Assembly: GCF_019457915.1 (NCBI RefSeq)
Contig: NZ_JAHZSS010000018.1
Span: forward strand, 1-64,000
DNA: 64,000 nucleotides
Source of the DNA: Neiella holothuriorum
GTDB taxonomy: Bacteria; Pseudomonadota; Gammaproteobacteria; Enterobacterales; Neiellaceae
Reading direction: 5' to 3'
The notes under the pieces were generated by a model. That model saw only the letters and a list, made by a program, of their open reading frames with translations, searched no databases and was not told where the DNA came from. Positions 27,284 to 37,716 of the stretch are shown piece after piece. Position 1 is the first letter of the stretch. Each line of letters starts with the position of its first letter. Position numbers and translations under genes: made by a program.

Positions 27284-28644
27284 CCATGCCGCAAACCGTT
27301 TCTCGTCCGTCGCGATTTAAAACTCTGCTTTGGTGCGCCCTTGTCGTTGCGTTGATTTGGGCTATCGTCGGCGTTAGTTTGCTAACCCAACCATCATTGA
27401 CGGTTATCGGCCAACGTTGGTTAAACCAAACTGAACAGCTAAATAAGACGCAATCGGTTAACGGTAGTTTCTACATGATGCTGGGATTTGATGCGCCAAT
27501 TGACGCCTCCAATCAAGCCTATGGTGAACAACGCTGGCGCAGCTCTACCCACGAAGAGAGCGATGAATTAATCATCGCAGAGCCATCTAACTGGCGTTTT
27601 GGTCTCCCTTGCTATATCTCCATGGTGGAATGCTGGCCCACGGTTGAACAAAGCATGGAGCGGATTGAAACGATTGTCAGTGAGCAGCAAGCTTGGCTTG
27701 TTCGGCTAGAGCAGTTGCTCGCAGCTGAGGCGCCGCTTGGGCCTCTCGACCAACCTCTTGACGATACTCCGTTTCCAAAAGCTCAGTTATCGTCGGCCCT
27801 TGAATTGAACTTAGCGGCAGTCATGTTGCGCTTGTCAGAAGGGCAACCGGAGCAAGCTTTTAATCAGCTAAATAGTCACCTAACCGATCTACTGCGTCAC
27901 ATTCGAACCACCAATATTCGTTTGTATCAATCGTTGTTGCAGCGGGCTTTACGCGTGGAATTAGGTTGGCTGGTTGTGCTGTTACAGCAACGACCGGAGC
28001 TGGCTGTTGTGGTTGCAGAGCAAATGACGGTGTTCGCTGAACACCCGCAGCTGATGGCGTCACTAACACCAGTGTTAAATCGCGACTTTGCAATTGCTGC
28101 CCATGTCTTTGAACAGATAGACACTGACGGTGTTAGCCACTCATTGGATTGGCAAATAGAGCTTTCGCCCTTAACCCAGCAAGTCACTTGGCAACATCAG
28201 GACACGGTCAATAAGCTGGCCGAAAGCTATCATCATGCGCTGGCATTAATGGCTGGTGATTATGGCTTAGAGCCGGTGGTGCAAGCGGCAAAGCAATGGC
28301 CGAATCAGGCTGACAACTGGCGTGATAGAAATCTTATTGGCTCGGCATTGCTACAAGAAAAATACGAGCAACTGACTGCATTGGTGCGGGCTGCAACAAA
28401 AGCCGAAGCGTTTTACAGTTTAGCGGTTCATTGGATCCGAGCGGTTGGCACAGGCCAGCCTGTAGAAGCTCAGGTTAGCGTTATTGGGCAACCTGTAGAT
28501 GTCGTCAAGCGACCGCTAGAGCAGCGGTTGTGCTTGTCCATGCCCCGATTAGAGTCGCTAGATGACTATTGCTTACGGCTGTATCAGCCGGGCAATATTG
28601 CCCCTCAACTTGATCAGCTATCGGTTGATGAACCGGCCATTTGA
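27280..28644 (+). CDS. Unknown membrane-anchored protein
   Basis: 454 residues, not recognised. One N-terminal TM helix (about 12-35, [20 protein letters not shown]) and then a long, mostly helical, Gln- and Leu-rich periplasmic region with [14 protein letters not shown] near 112 and a C-terminal segment with two more Cys ([16 protein letters not shown]). The even number of Cys would allow disulfides in the periplasm. It is coupled by ATGA to the upstream lipoprotein and overlaps the convergent tesB gene by 31 bp at its 3' end. It is probably a partner of the two lipoproteins. Confidence 0.7.
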   Translation: MTMPQTVSRPSRFKTLLWCALVVALIWAIVGVSLLTQPSLTVIGQRWLNQTEQLNKTQSVNGSFYMMLGFDAPIDASNQAYGEQRWRSSTHEESDELIIAEPSNWRFGLPCYISMVECWPTVEQSMERIETIVSEQQAWLVRLEQLLAAEAPLGPLDQPLDDTPFPKAQLSSALELNLAAVMLRLSEGQPEQAFNQLNSHLTDLLRHIRTTNIRLYQSLLQRALRVELGWLVVLLQQRPELAVVVAEQMTVFAEHPQLMASLTPVLNRDFAIAAHVFEQIDTDGVSHSLDWQIELSPLTQQVTWQHQDTVNKLAESYHHALALMAGDYGLEPVVQAAKQWPNQADNWRDRNLIGSALLQEKYEQLTALVRAATKAEAFYSLAVHWIRAVGTGQPVEAQVSVIGQPVDVVKRPLEQRLCLSMPRLESLDDYCLRLYQPGNIAPQLDQLSVDEPAI

Positions 28645-29498
28645 GTGTCACGCAACAGCCCTTCTTGGGCGGTAGAGGCCACTAGCTGGCCCTGTTGATT
28701 GAAAAACTGCCCCTGTACGTAGCCTCGCGCACCTGAAGCGCTGGTGCTATTGACTGCATAGAGCAACCATTGATCGGCGCGAAACGGCCGGTGGAACCAC
28801 ATGGAATGATCGATGGTGGCCATTTTAATGCGACGATCGAATAACGATAACCCATGGGGCTGGCCAGCGGTTGGCAGAAAATTAAAATCCGATGCATAGG
28901 CTAGCAGGTAGCGATGCACTCGGGGATCATCGGGCAATTGCCCATTGGCGCGAAACCAAGTTAACCGTTGTGGTTTGGTTGGTTTTGGGGCTAATGGGTT
29001 GTACGCCGTCACCGGTCGCATTTCGATAGGTGTTTCACACGTGAATACGTCACGAATGGCTGCAGGAATTTGATCCGCATGGGAGCGAGCAAACTCAAGC
29101 TCCGACATCAGCCCGTCTGGGCCGGGAACATCGGGCATTTGTGCTTGATGATCATGACCGGGCTCGGCAATCTGAAATGAACCCGTCAAATAAAATATGA
29201 CTTCGCCATTTTGCTTTGCACTTACCCGCCGAGTGGAAAAACTGCGACCATCGCGGATCACTTCCACTTCATAAACAATGGGCTTTCGGGCATCGCCCGG
29301 TCGCAAAAAATAGCTGTGAAATGAGTGAATCGAGCGATCAACATCAATGGTTTGCTTAGCGGCTGACAGCGCTTGGCCGATCACCTGGCCGCCAAATACT
29401 TGTGGAAAACCTAGATCCTGACTTTGGCCACGGTAAATTCCTTGCTCGATGGTCTCAAGGCTTAATAGTGCGAGCAATTCGTTAAGTACGGCGCTCAT
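28614..29498 (-). CDS. tesB: Acyl-CoA thioesterase II
   Basis: 294 residues with the double hot-dog layout of TesB: an N-terminal domain [36 protein letters not shown] with the conserved His, and a C-terminal domain with [14 protein letters not shown] containing the catalytic Asp region. It hydrolyses medium- and long-chain acyl-CoA in the cytosol. Its start overlaps the upstream chelatase gene by ATGA, and its 3' end overlaps the convergent unknown gene by 31 bp. Confidence 0.95.
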   Translation of the reverse strand: MSAVLNELLALLSLETIEQGIYRGQSQDLGFPQVFGGQVIGQALSAAKQTIDVDRSIHSFHSYFLRPGDARKPIVYEVEVIRDGRSFSTRRVSAKQNGEVIFYLTGSFQIAEPGHDHQAQMPDVPGPDGLMSELEFARSHADQIPAAIRDVFTCETPIEMRPVTAYNPLAPKPTKPQRLTWFRANGQLPDDPRVHRYLLAYASDFNFLPTAGQPHGLSLFDRRIKMATIDHSMWFHRPFRADQWLLYAVNSTSASGARGYVQGQFFNQQGQLVASTAQEGLLRDTQMAGSSTDS

Positions 29499-29905
29499 CC
29501 GTTGTTTCCGTTATTGGTAGACGGTAACAGGCCATGAATGGCATCGACTAAGCCGGGGCTGATGCCTAGGTGCTCGGTCAGCTGAATGGTAATTTGAGGA
29601 TTCAGCCGCTGAGCTTCGGCAACAATGGCCGGCACATCTTCGCGAACATGGCGACCTGCGGCCAGAAAATAGGGCACGACAGTTATCTGGTGACAACCGT
29701 CGGCAATCGCTTTGGCGATGCTGTCTTCAATAGAAGGCTCTGCGAGTTCAAGGAAAGCGGCTCGAACCGAATCGAATTGAGCCTCAAACTGGGCAGCTAG
29801 TTTAGTGGCGAGCTGGGCCACTTCATCGTTTGAGGATTGCAGGCGGCTACCGTGGGCCGCCAGAATCATTGTCGTTGGGTGTTCGGCTTGTGGAGAATTT
29901 GTCAT
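29495..29905 (-). CDS. CbiX/SirB-like chelatase
   Basis: 136 residues of the short CbiX family: [17 protein letters not shown] carries the metal-binding His, followed by [17 protein letters not shown] and [17 protein letters not shown] with the second His. Short single-domain members insert Co, Ni or Fe into sirohydrochlorin-type rings; which metal is unknown. The ATG at 29905 is preferred to a TTG three codons upstream. It starts 12 nt after the large minus-strand gene and overlaps tesB, so the three look co-transcribed. No other tetrapyrrole genes are near. Confidence 0.85.
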   Translation of the reverse strand: MTNSPQAEHPTTMILAAHGSRLQSSNDEVAQLATKLAAQFEAQFDSVRAAFLELAEPSIEDSIAKAIADGCHQITVVPYFLAAGRHVREDVPAIVAEAQRLNPQITIQLTEHLGISPGLVDAIHGLLPSTNNGNNG

Positions 29906-29917
29906 CAATATCAACCG

Positions 29918-32320
29918 TTAGTCTGTTTGCAGTTCTAATACGGCTTGATCGGGCGAAAGATCATGGCCCTCATCCACCAATTGTTTGGTCACAACACCAG
30001 CGGTTGGAGCCACCAATGGAATTGAAATGTCGGCATTTTGTAATTCGGCAATGGCTTGCTCCGGCGCGACTTGTTCACCGGTTTGTACTAACCACTTGTG
30101 CAAGGCCAAAGGCTCTTCACTGGTCATGACAGGCGCGCGTACAAGGGTGGTGATGACCTCAGTATTAGCGGCTGTTTGCACCACATTGAGTTGACGGAGG
30201 CGTGTCGAATCGATTGGGTCTGCAAAATAGATGTCGGATAAATCAGCTTGCTCACCATGCTGAGGATGTCGTTGTAAATAGTAATTCGGGCACTGCTGCT
30301 CTGGCAATTGTTCGGCGAGCGCCGTGGGTAACTGTTGTTGCTCCATGCCGGAAACTCGCTGGTAAGATGGAGCTTTTCCGTTGAACCGCACCGACACAAA
30401 GGCACCATCGAGTTGTTTCAGTACGGCTTCACCAAAGGTGTATTGCATTGCAACAAATTGTTGTAACCGCGGCGCGAGCTGCTCGCGCACTTGGCCGGCT
30501 TTTGTGAGTAACTGTTGCTGACGCTCGGCGCGTTTGTCGCGGCGAATAATGAGGCGATCAAACCAGCCTTCCATTGCACGAGGTTCAGGTAGTTCGTCAT
30601 CATCGAGAGCATAAAAGCTATCCAGCTCCCGGCAGCGCTGTTGGATATGGCCAACCATAGTATTTTGGCGGCTTAGCAGTACCAATAGCAGGACAAGCGC
30701 AGCACCAGCGCCTGCGAGTAAAATAGAAATGACCAAAGGCGTTAACGGCAACCACCAGAAACCACTAATGAGCAGGGCTGACAGTGCACCTGCAACCACG
30801 CTGCCGATGAGGCTTAATTTTTTGGCGCTGCAAATATCCTGATATTTATGTTGTTGCTTGGCCAAATCTTGAGTCAAACGTTGTTGTTGCTGTGCTTGCT
30901 CTTCAGCGTCAGCTTCAAGCGCCTCGGCTTTAGCTTGATCGTCATTGAGTTGTTTCGCCAACAGCTGCAATAAGGTGACTTGTTGGATGACGCTATCATG
31001 GCCAATGGCGAGCAGGTTCCAGATGGATTTGCCCATAGCGTCATTGACTTGTTCTTGGTCTAGCTGAGTTGGTACTAACAAATCGCAATCAGCGCAATGA
31101 TCGATCAGCGCTTGTTCATGTTGCTTAATTTGCTTAAGCGAGCCTATGACTACCTGTTTGACACCAAGAACCACAACTTCCAATTTTTCTTTTGGAGTTT
31201 TCAGCAACAACTGCCGAAAGGCGAGCTGAAAGCCTTCGAGGCTGTCGCTAAGCATGGTAAGAAAACACGTTTTGGCTGCTAACAACGCAGGGTCTAAGCG
31301 CTCAGGTAAGGCATCTTGTTGCGACAGCAGCTGCAACGCCCGTAAGGCGGTTTGGTGTTGCCAAGCTGTGCTGTGCTGGAACGGGAGGCTTTCAGTAATT
31401 GCACTCAGGGATTCGTCGTAACGCTTCAAACCGGCGTAACCAAGCGACTGAAAGTAATAGCACTGTGCAGTTAGCTCTGGCTGAGTTTCTTGTTGGTGTT
31501 GCAAATGTTTAAGAATGAGTTGTGCACGGCGGATCAGCTCATGACAATCGGATTCTTTTTCTGCGTCCTGCGCGAGTAAACGGCAACGCCAATAGTTGGC
31601 CATCAAGTCACTATCATTGAGCGCCAAACATTGCTCAATGTTGGCCATTGCACCTTTTGGATTGTCGAGCTGCAGGTTGGCCATGCCCCAGTGGCGATGT
31701 TGTTGTAGATCGGCCAAAGCAGGGCTGCCATTGGCGGGCTCGGGGGCTTGTCCGTACAGTTGCGCCAATAAGTTACCATCTCGGCGTTGTTGAAGCGCTT
31801 GCTCGTTGATGTCCAATGTAGCGCCATCAATACTGTAATCGCTCGTTAGAATCGTGAGTTGTTGTGGCGATTGTTCTCCCAGCAGATGTTGCTCTAAATG
31901 ACGGAAAACTCGCTGTGGCAAGTCGTCGCTGGCGAGAGGGCTAATGGCAATCGACTGTTGCTCCAGTTGACGAGCCAACTGAGCGGGCAAGTCGGGTTGC
32001 TCAGCTTCGCTAATCAATACCACTTGGGTACCCACTTCTGGCAAGGCATAACTCAGTTCAGTGTTGAGCATGTTTTGACGCGAGCCGTGGCCCGGCTGCG
32101 CTTCCAACAGCGCCACAAACACGCTTGCTTGCTGACATTGTTGTGTCACGGTTAGGCCATCTGGAACACCGAAGTCGACAACTGTTCGGGGTGAAAATTG
32201 AACTTTAAAGCCCAAATCACTCAAGCGAGATTGATTAAAAGCGCGCAGCAAATCTTGCTTCAGCTGGCGACGCTGAAAACCGTCGAAAGAAAAATAGAGA
32301 GTAGGGAACAGTTGACCCAT
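29918..32320 (-). CDS. Unknown multidomain protein: TIR/DUF4062-like N-terminus, TPR, TM hairpin, lipoyl-like C-terminus
   Basis: 800 residues, not recognised as a whole. Seen in order: an alpha/beta N-terminal domain (about 1-150, LYFSFDGFQRRQLKQDLL and ASVFVALLEAQPGHGS) whose outline recalls TIR or DUF4062 domains; a helical TPR-like region (about 190-360); a coiled coil (about 470-510); a hydrophobic hairpin (about 525-575); a second helical region; and a C-terminal biotinyl/lipoyl-like fold (LVAPTAGVVTKQLVDEG). In that fold the position of the modified Lys reads Asp (ELQNADISIP), so it should not be lipoylated. The ATG at 32320 is chosen because the longer frame adds a Cys-rich, unlikely leader. 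Domain names are my pattern judgement. Confidence 0.75.
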   Translation of the reverse strand: MGQLFPTLYFSFDGFQRRQLKQDLLRAFNQSRLSDLGFKVQFSPRTVVDFGVPDGLTVTQQCQQASVFVALLEAQPGHGSRQNMLNTELSYALPEVGTQVVLISEAEQPDLPAQLARQLEQQSIAISPLASDDLPQRVFRHLEQHLLGEQSPQQLTILTSDYSIDGATLDINEQALQQRRDGNLLAQLYGQAPEPANGSPALADLQQHRHWGMANLQLDNPKGAMANIEQCLALNDSDLMANYWRCRLLAQDAEKESDCHELIRRAQLILKHLQHQQETQPELTAQCYYFQSLGYAGLKRYDESLSAITESLPFQHSTAWQHQTALRALQLLSQQDALPERLDPALLAAKTCFLTMLSDSLEGFQLAFRQLLLKTPKEKLEVVVLGVKQVVIGSLKQIKQHEQALIDHCADCDLLVPTQLDQEQVNDAMGKSIWNLLAIGHDSVIQQVTLLQLLAKQLNDDQAKAEALEADAEEQAQQQQRLTQDLAKQQHKYQDICSAKKLSLIGSVVAGALSALLISGFWWLPLTPLVISILLAGAGAALVLLLVLLSRQNTMVGHIQQRCRELDSFYALDDDELPEPRAMEGWFDRLIIRRDKRAERQQQLLTKAGQVREQLAPRLQQFVAMQYTFGEAVLKQLDGAFVSVRFNGKAPSYQRVSGMEQQQLPTALAEQLPEQQCPNYYLQRHPQHGEQADLSDIYFADPIDSTRLRQLNVVQTAANTEVITTLVRAPVMTSEEPLALHKWLVQTGEQVAPEQAIAELQNADISIPLVAPTAGVVTKQLVDEGHDLSPDQAVLELQTD

Positions 32321-32713
32321 GTTATCGCTTGCATCCAATGCACAAAAACATGGCTGTAAATGTAACGAGAAAGTAGCTAGCCGAGCAATAGTCTTGGTAC
32401 ATAAATGGCAATCTTTCGGCCAATTGAGAGGCATGTTTATGCTTATCGTTGGGCTAAATGGTAAAGGGGTGCGAAAAGTCGTTCTGCTCAACTTAGACGG
32501 ATGTGTTCAGAGATTTACTTAGCGTGGCTGATGAAGGTAAGACCAAGGAGCCAAGTGAAGCTTGAGGATTGGCCAGAACTTGCATCAGGTCAATTTGTCA
32601 ATAGATGATGATTAAATACCTCGATTCTCGGTGTAAAAATCAGTTGACTTTTGCCCTGCTAAACCTCGAAGATAGGCACCTCATTTTTACTAAACGAAGA
32701 AGAGTAATTGACG
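32321..32713. other. Intergenic region upstream of the thr operon
   Basis: No gene is supported. It lies between the divergent minus-strand gene at 32320 and the threonine leader. A possible promoter is TTGACT at 32644-32649 with a weak -10 (GAAGAT) at 32668-32673, which would start transcription about 35 nt before the leader ATG. Confidence 0.4.
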
Positions 32714-32788
32714 ATGAATCATTTCAACCGCTCCGCGTTTGAAATTACCATGACCATTATTACCCGCACCGAGAGGTTGCTGGGCTGA
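32714..32788 (+). CDS. thrL: Threonine operon leader peptide
   Basis: A 24-residue frame with the core [11 protein letters not shown]: four Thr codons (all ACC) and three Ile codons within nine residues, just as expected for an attenuation leader sensing Thr and Ile. It is preceded by AAGAAGAG and followed 29 nt later by a terminator hairpin, then thrA. Ribosome stalling at these codons when charged tRNA is scarce would favour an antiterminator and let thrABC be read. Confidence 0.85.
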   Translation: MNHFNRSAFEITMTIITRTERLLG

Positions 32789-32817
32789 GGTCGTACGTCT
32801 TTTCGTTAGTAACTTAG

Positions 32818-32846
32818 CCCGGAACCAAAAAGGTCCGGGTTTTTTC
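32818..32846 (+). terminator. thr attenuator
   Basis: Stem CCCGGAACC / GGTCCGGG (one bulged A) around an A-rich loop, followed by seven T. Lies between the leader stop and thrA. Together with the Thr/Ile-rich leader peptide it forms a classical transcription attenuator. Confidence 0.9.
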
Positions 32847-32891
32847 GTATTTAGGGCACACATTTCGAGCAAAAGAGAACGAGGTCAAAGG

Positions 32892-35351
32892 ATGCGAGTA
32901 CTGAAGTTTGGAGGCTCATCACTGGCCGATGCAGCACGCTTTAACAGAGCCGCCAGCATCATCATTAACAAAGCGTCCGCTGGACGTATTGCGGTTGTTT
33001 TATCGGCGCCAGGTGGCGTCACCAACAGCCTAGTTAGTGCCATTGAAAAAACAGTTAACGGTGTAGATGCCATTCCGGCGGTATCTAACATTGAGAACAC
33101 TTTCCGCAATATGATAGCGAGCCTTAAAGGTGACTATCCGAGCCTCGACGATGTCCGTTTAAGCGAACTGCTCGATGTCGAGATGGCCGACTTGCGTCAG
33201 TTGTTGCACGGCGTCACTTTGCTGCGCCAATGCCCAGCTGATATTCAAGCGCGTTTGTTGGTCAAAGGTGAGCGAATTAATATCGCCCTGATGTCTGCGT
33301 TGTTGGATGCCCGAGGCCACCACACCAATGTGCTTGATCCTGTCGCGTTATTTGCGGGCTACGGTGATTACCTAGAATCGCTGGTGGACATTTCCGCCAG
33401 TAAACCACGTTTTGCCGCGTTGCAGCTAAGTGCCGATCACATTCAGCTTATGCCTGGCTTTACCGCAGGCAACGAGCAAGGCGAAATTGTCACCTTAGGC
33501 CGCAATGGCTCAGACTACTCAGCAGCCGTTTTAGCCGCTTGCTTAGATGCGGAATGTTGTGAGATCTGGACGGATGTTGATGGTGTTTACAATTGCGATC
33601 CGCGATTGGTTGAAGACGCCCATTTAGTGGATGAGCTGAGTTACAAAGAAGCCATGGAGCTGTCTTACTTTGGCGCTAAGGTCTTGCACCCCAAAACGGT
33701 ATCGCCAATTGCTCAATTCCATATTCCTTGTTTAATCAAAAACAGTTTCAACCCTGATGGCGCTGGCACCTTAGTGTCGGGTAACACCAATACCAAAGAT
33801 GCAGTGAAAGGCATTAGCTCGCTCGAAGGCATGAGTATGATGAGCGTGTCGGGCCCTGGTATGAAAGGCATGGTGGGGATGGCATCGCGGATCTTCGAAT
33901 GTATTTCGCGGGCTGGCATTTCTGTTGCGTTGATTACTCAATCGAGCAGTGAATATTCCATCAGCTTCTGTTTAAGCAGCAAAGACGCTAACGCCGCTCG
34001 CCTCGCGTTGACCGAAGAGTTTGAGCTCGAGCTAGCCAACCAACTGCTTGATCCAATCGAAGTCTTGAGCCAATTGTCGATTGTCACCTTAGTAGGTGAC
34101 GGCATGCGCGAAAATCAGGGCGTGTCAGCACGCTTCTTCCAAGCATTGGCACAGGCTGATGTGAATGTGGTGGCTATTGCGCAAGGTTCGTCAGAGCGCT
34201 CGGTCTCGGCTGTTGTGCCAGAACATCGAGTGCGCTACGCCATTGGAGCCTGTCACGCCGCTTTCTTCAGTCACATGCAACGTATTGATGCGTTTATCGT
34301 CGGCGTTGGTGTGGTTGGTGGTGAATTGCTGGACCAAATCAAGCGTCAGCAGCAAGCACTAAAACAACAACATATTGATTTGCGGGTATGTGGCATTGCC
34401 AACTCCAAAGGTATGGAGCTTGCGGCTAACGGCATCGACCTCGCACAATTTAAGGAAGCTGAGCTAGCCCAGTGCAAACAGCAATTCTCTCTAGAAGTCG
34501 TGAGTGATTTTGCGCGCTTGCATTCTCATATCAATCCAGTGCTGGTGGACAATACGTCGTCAGATTGGATGGCAAAACAATACTTAGATTTCCTCAGCGC
34601 GGGCTTCCACATTGTTACGCCGAACAAAAAAGCCAATACCGAGTCGTACGAATACTACAAAGCGTTGCGTGAAACTGCGCTGCGCAAGCGCCGCCAGTTC
34701 CTATATGACACCAACGTTGGTGCTGGCTTACCGGTCATCGATAACTTGCAGTCACTGCTTAATGCGGGTGATGAGCTGAAAAGCTTCTCAGGTATATTGT
34801 CGGGTTCTTTGTCGTACATCTTCGGCAAACTTGATGATGGCATGGCGTTCTCTGAAGTAACCGCGCAAGCGCGCGGTAATGGCTTCACTGAGCCTGATCC
34901 TCGTGATGATTTATCCGGTATGGACGTTGCGCGTAAGCTGTTAATTTTGGCGCGTGAAGCGGGCATGACATTAGAATTGGATGATGTTGAGGTTGAGCCT
35001 GCTATGCCGCCAGGGTTTGATGATTCTGGCTCGGTTGACGAGTTTATGGCTCGATTACCAGAAGCAGATGCCTATTTTGCTGACTGGTTAGCCAAACTAA
35101 AAGACGAAGGCAAAGTACTGCGTTACGCCGGTAGCATTGAAGATGGCAAGTGTAAGGTTTCGATTCAAGCCGTTGGCTCAGAGCACCCATTGTTTGCCGT
35201 CAAAGATGGTGAGAACGCCTTGGCATTCCACTCTCGCTACTATGACCCAATTCCATATGTACTTCGTGGCTATGGTGCCGGCGCAGCAGTAACGGCTGCC
35301 GGTGTGTTTGCAGACTTATTGCGCACACTTCCGTGGAAACAGGAGGTCTAA
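32892..35351 (+). CDS. thrA: Bifunctional aspartokinase I / homoserine dehydrogenase I
   Basis: 819 residues, the usual length. The N-terminal kinase begins [13 protein letters not shown] and contains [13 protein letters not shown] and [12 protein letters not shown]; two ACT domains follow (about 320-460, [13 protein letters not shown]); the dehydrogenase starts with the NAD(P) motif [11 protein letters not shown] near 467 and includes VTPNKKAN and SGSLSYIF. It carries out the first and third steps from aspartate to threonine and is usually inhibited by threonine via the ACT domains. thrB follows after one base with AGGAGG at the junction. Confidence 0.97.
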   Translation: MRVLKFGGSSLADAARFNRAASIIINKASAGRIAVVLSAPGGVTNSLVSAIEKTVNGVDAIPAVSNIENTFRNMIASLKGDYPSLDDVRLSELLDVEMADLRQLLHGVTLLRQCPADIQARLLVKGERINIALMSALLDARGHHTNVLDPVALFAGYGDYLESLVDISASKPRFAALQLSADHIQLMPGFTAGNEQGEIVTLGRNGSDYSAAVLAACLDAECCEIWTDVDGVYNCDPRLVEDAHLVDELSYKEAMELSYFGAKVLHPKTVSPIAQFHIPCLIKNSFNPDGAGTLVSGNTNTKDAVKGISSLEGMSMMSVSGPGMKGMVGMASRIFECISRAGISVALITQSSSEYSISFCLSSKDANAARLALTEEFELELANQLLDPIEVLSQLSIVTLVGDGMRENQGVSARFFQALAQADVNVVAIAQGSSERSVSAVVPEHRVRYAIGACHAAFFSHMQRIDAFIVGVGVVGGELLDQIKRQQQALKQQHIDLRVCGIANSKGMELAANGIDLAQFKEAELAQCKQQFSLEVVSDFARLHSHINPVLVDNTSSDWMAKQYLDFLSAGFHIVTPNKKANTESYEYYKALRETALRKRRQFLYDTNVGAGLPVIDNLQSLLNAGDELKSFSGILSGSLSYIFGKLDDGMAFSEVTAQARGNGFTEPDPRDDLSGMDVARKLLILAREAGMTLELDDVEVEPAMPPGFDDSGSVDEFMARLPEADAYFADWLAKLKDEGKVLRYAGSIEDGKCKVSIQAVGSEHPLFAVKDGENALAFHSRYYDPIPYVLRGYGAGAAVTAAGVFADLLRTLPWKQEV

Positions 35352-35352
35352 G

Positions 35353-36318
35353 ATGACTGTTGCGGTATACGCGCCCGCCTCGATCGGAAACCTTGGGGTT
35401 GGATTTGATGTGTTGGGTGCTGCGCTAAAACCGATTGACGGCACTTTACTCGGCGATGTGGTGGAAGTAGACGACAGTGCCAGCGGTGAGTTTGAGCTGA
35501 CGGCATCAGGCCGGTACGCTCACAAATTACCCGACGATCCGAAGCAAAACATCTTGTTTGACTGTTACCTTGGCGTGCAACAGCACTTAGCGGAGCAGGG
35601 CATTCAAGTTGCGCCAGTGCGCATGCACTTGCACAAAAATTTGCCGATTGGTTCTGGCTTAGGCTCTAGTGCTTCAAGCATTGTTGCTGCTGTGGCCGCG
35701 CTGAATCAGTTTTTTGGTTCACCATTGAATGAAGATCAACAATTGCGATTGATGGGCAAGCTGGAAGGTCAGATCTCTGGCTCCATTCACTATGACAACG
35801 TTGCGCCTTGTTTTGTTGGCGGTATTCAATTGATGACCGAGCAAGAGGATTCGCTGTGTGCAACGCTTCCTGCGCCTCAAAGCTGGTATTGGTGCTCTGC
35901 TTATCCGGGCATTACCGTTTCTACGGCACAAGCGCGGGCGATCTTGCCGGATCATTACAGCAAGTCAGACATCATTGCGCATGGTCGCTTGTTGGCTAAT
36001 TTCGTTCATGCATTACATGCTGGCAACGATACCTTGGCCGCTAATGTGATGGTGGACGTCATTGCCGAACCGTACCGTAAAGTGCTGTTGCCAGGCTTTG
36101 AAGCGGCACGAGAAGCATTGTTGAAGCTTGGAGCCTATGCTGTTGGCATTAGTGGCTCTGGACCGACCTTATTCGCAGTGTGTGATGATTTGAATGTGGC
36201 GAAGCAATGCGATGCATACTTGGCCAAACACTATTTACAAAATGATGATGGTTTCAGCCATGTCTGCCGCATTGACGAAGTCGGCGTAGACAATGTTGCT
36301 GTGACTGAATTGACCTGA
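35353..36318 (+). CDS. thrB: Homoserine kinase
   Basis: 321 residues of the GHMP kinase family: APASIGNLGVGFDVLG at the N-terminus, the ATP-binding PIGSGLGSSASS near 93 and the C-terminal GISGSGPTLFA. It phosphorylates homoserine to O-phosphohomoserine. The ATG at 35353 directly follows the thrA stop with AGGAGG seven bases before it; a longer in-frame start inside thrA is rejected. thrC follows after 17 nt. Confidence 0.97.
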   Translation: MTVAVYAPASIGNLGVGFDVLGAALKPIDGTLLGDVVEVDDSASGEFELTASGRYAHKLPDDPKQNILFDCYLGVQQHLAEQGIQVAPVRMHLHKNLPIGSGLGSSASSIVAAVAALNQFFGSPLNEDQQLRLMGKLEGQISGSIHYDNVAPCFVGGIQLMTEQEDSLCATLPAPQSWYWCSAYPGITVSTAQARAILPDHYSKSDIIAHGRLLANFVHALHAGNDTLAANVMVDVIAEPYRKVLLPGFEAAREALLKLGAYAVGISGSGPTLFAVCDDLNVAKQCDAYLAKHYLQNDDGFSHVCRIDEVGVDNVAVTELT

Positions 36319-36335
36319 GTGGAGACGACTCAACC

Positions 36336-37613
36336 ATGAAGTTGTACAACATTAAAGAACCTGAACAACAGGTTAACTTTGAAGAGGCCGTTCGTACCGG
36401 CTTGGGGCGTAATCAGGGGCTATTTTTCCCACAAGATTTGCCGCGCTTTGACGACATTGACGCACTGCTGGATATGGACTTAGCTAGCCGCTCCACAGAA
36501 ATCCTATCGGCGCTTATTGGCGATGAAATTGCTAAGCCTCGGTTGGCGGAAATGGTTGCGTCTGCGTTTAACTTCGCTGCACCCGTGGTACCGGTCAATG
36601 ACAATGTCTCGGCGTTAGAGTTATTCCACGGGCCGACGTTGGCCTTTAAAGACTTCGGCGGTCGTTTCATGGCGCAATGCCTGAAAGAGCTGTCCGACGG
36701 TGAAAAGATCACTATTCTGACGGCTACTTCAGGTGACACCGGTGCGGCCGTGGCTCACGCCTTTGCTGATATCGATAATATCAACGTACTGGTGATGTAC
36801 CCGAAAGGTAAAATCAGTCACCTGCAAGAGCAGTTGTTCTGCACCTTAGGCGGCAACATTCATACGCTTGCCGTTGAAGGTACATTTGATGATTGTCAGA
36901 CGATGGTGAAGCAAGCCTTCGATCAACCAGAGCTACGTAAAACGGTTGGTTTGAATTCTGCCAACTCAATTAATATCAGCCGCCTGATGGCTCAGATCTG
37001 TTATTACTTTGAAGCGGTTGCGCAACTGCCAAAAGAAAAGCGCGATCAGCTGGTTGTTAGTGTTCCTAGTGGTAACTTCGGTAACCTGACGGCAGGCTTA
37101 TTAGCTCGCAGCATGGGCTTGCCTATCAAACGTTTCGTTGCCGCTACTAACGTGAATGATACTGTGCCGCGATATTTAGAAGGCGGCGAGTGGTCACCAA
37201 ACCCAACGATCCCAACCATTTCTAATGCAATGGATGTGAGTGCGCCAAACAACTGGCCGCGGGTTGAAGAGTTGGTTCGCCGCGAGGAATTTAGCTGGGA
37301 TCTGTTAAGCTCCGATCGGGTGACCGATGAGCAAACGGCTGAAACGCTAAAAGCGATGCACGAACAAGGCTATGTTTGTGAACCGCATGGAGCGATTGCC
37401 TACCGCGTATTAGAGCAACAATTACAGCCTGGTGAACATGGCTTGTTCTTATGTACGGCGCACCCAGCAAAGTTCATTGAGAGCGTTGAAGAGATTTTGT
37501 CGATACAACTCGATTTGCCAAAAGCATTGGCGGATGTGGCAGATAAAGAGAATTTATCAGAAGAGATTGCCGCAGACTTCGCGCTGGTAGAAGCCAAGCT
37601 TCGCAGTTTGTGA
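36336..37613 (+). CDS. thrC: Threonine synthase
   Basis: 425 residues, a PLP enzyme of fold type II. The cofactor lysine is in LAFKDFGGRFMAQ near 107, with TSGDTGAAVAHAF and the phosphate-binding SVPSGNFGNLTAGL. It converts O-phosphohomoserine to threonine. Last gene of thrLABC; a 21-bp symmetric terminator follows 55 nt downstream. Between them is a small inverted repeat GTTTGTAA-N5-TTACAAAC at 37624-37644. Confidence 0.97.
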   Translation: MKLYNIKEPEQQVNFEEAVRTGLGRNQGLFFPQDLPRFDDIDALLDMDLASRSTEILSALIGDEIAKPRLAEMVASAFNFAAPVVPVNDNVSALELFHGPTLAFKDFGGRFMAQCLKELSDGEKITILTATSGDTGAAVAHAFADIDNINVLVMYPKGKISHLQEQLFCTLGGNIHTLAVEGTFDDCQTMVKQAFDQPELRKTVGLNSANSINISRLMAQICYYFEAVAQLPKEKRDQLVVSVPSGNFGNLTAGLLARSMGLPIKRFVAATNVNDTVPRYLEGGEWSPNPTIPTISNAMDVSAPNNWPRVEELVRREEFSWDLLSSDRVTDEQTAETLKAMHEQGYVCEPHGAIAYRVLEQQLQPGEHGLFLCTAHPAKFIESVEEILSIQLDLPKALADVADKENLSEEIAADFALVEAKLRSL

Positions 37614-37664
37614 GCATCCATTAGTTTGTAATTTTGTTACAAACAAGCCTAGCGGCTGTAAAAA

Positions 37665-37696
37665 CAAAAAAAGGCTGCAATTTGCAGCCTTTTTTA
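37665..37696. terminator. Bidirectional terminator between thrC and grcA
   Basis: AAGGCTGCAA / TTGCAGCCTT with an A-run on the left and a T-run on the right; almost perfectly symmetric, so it can end both the thr operon (plus) and grcA (minus). Confidence 0.92.
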
Positions 37697-37716
37697 TTAC
37701 TTCAAGAGCGACCGAA

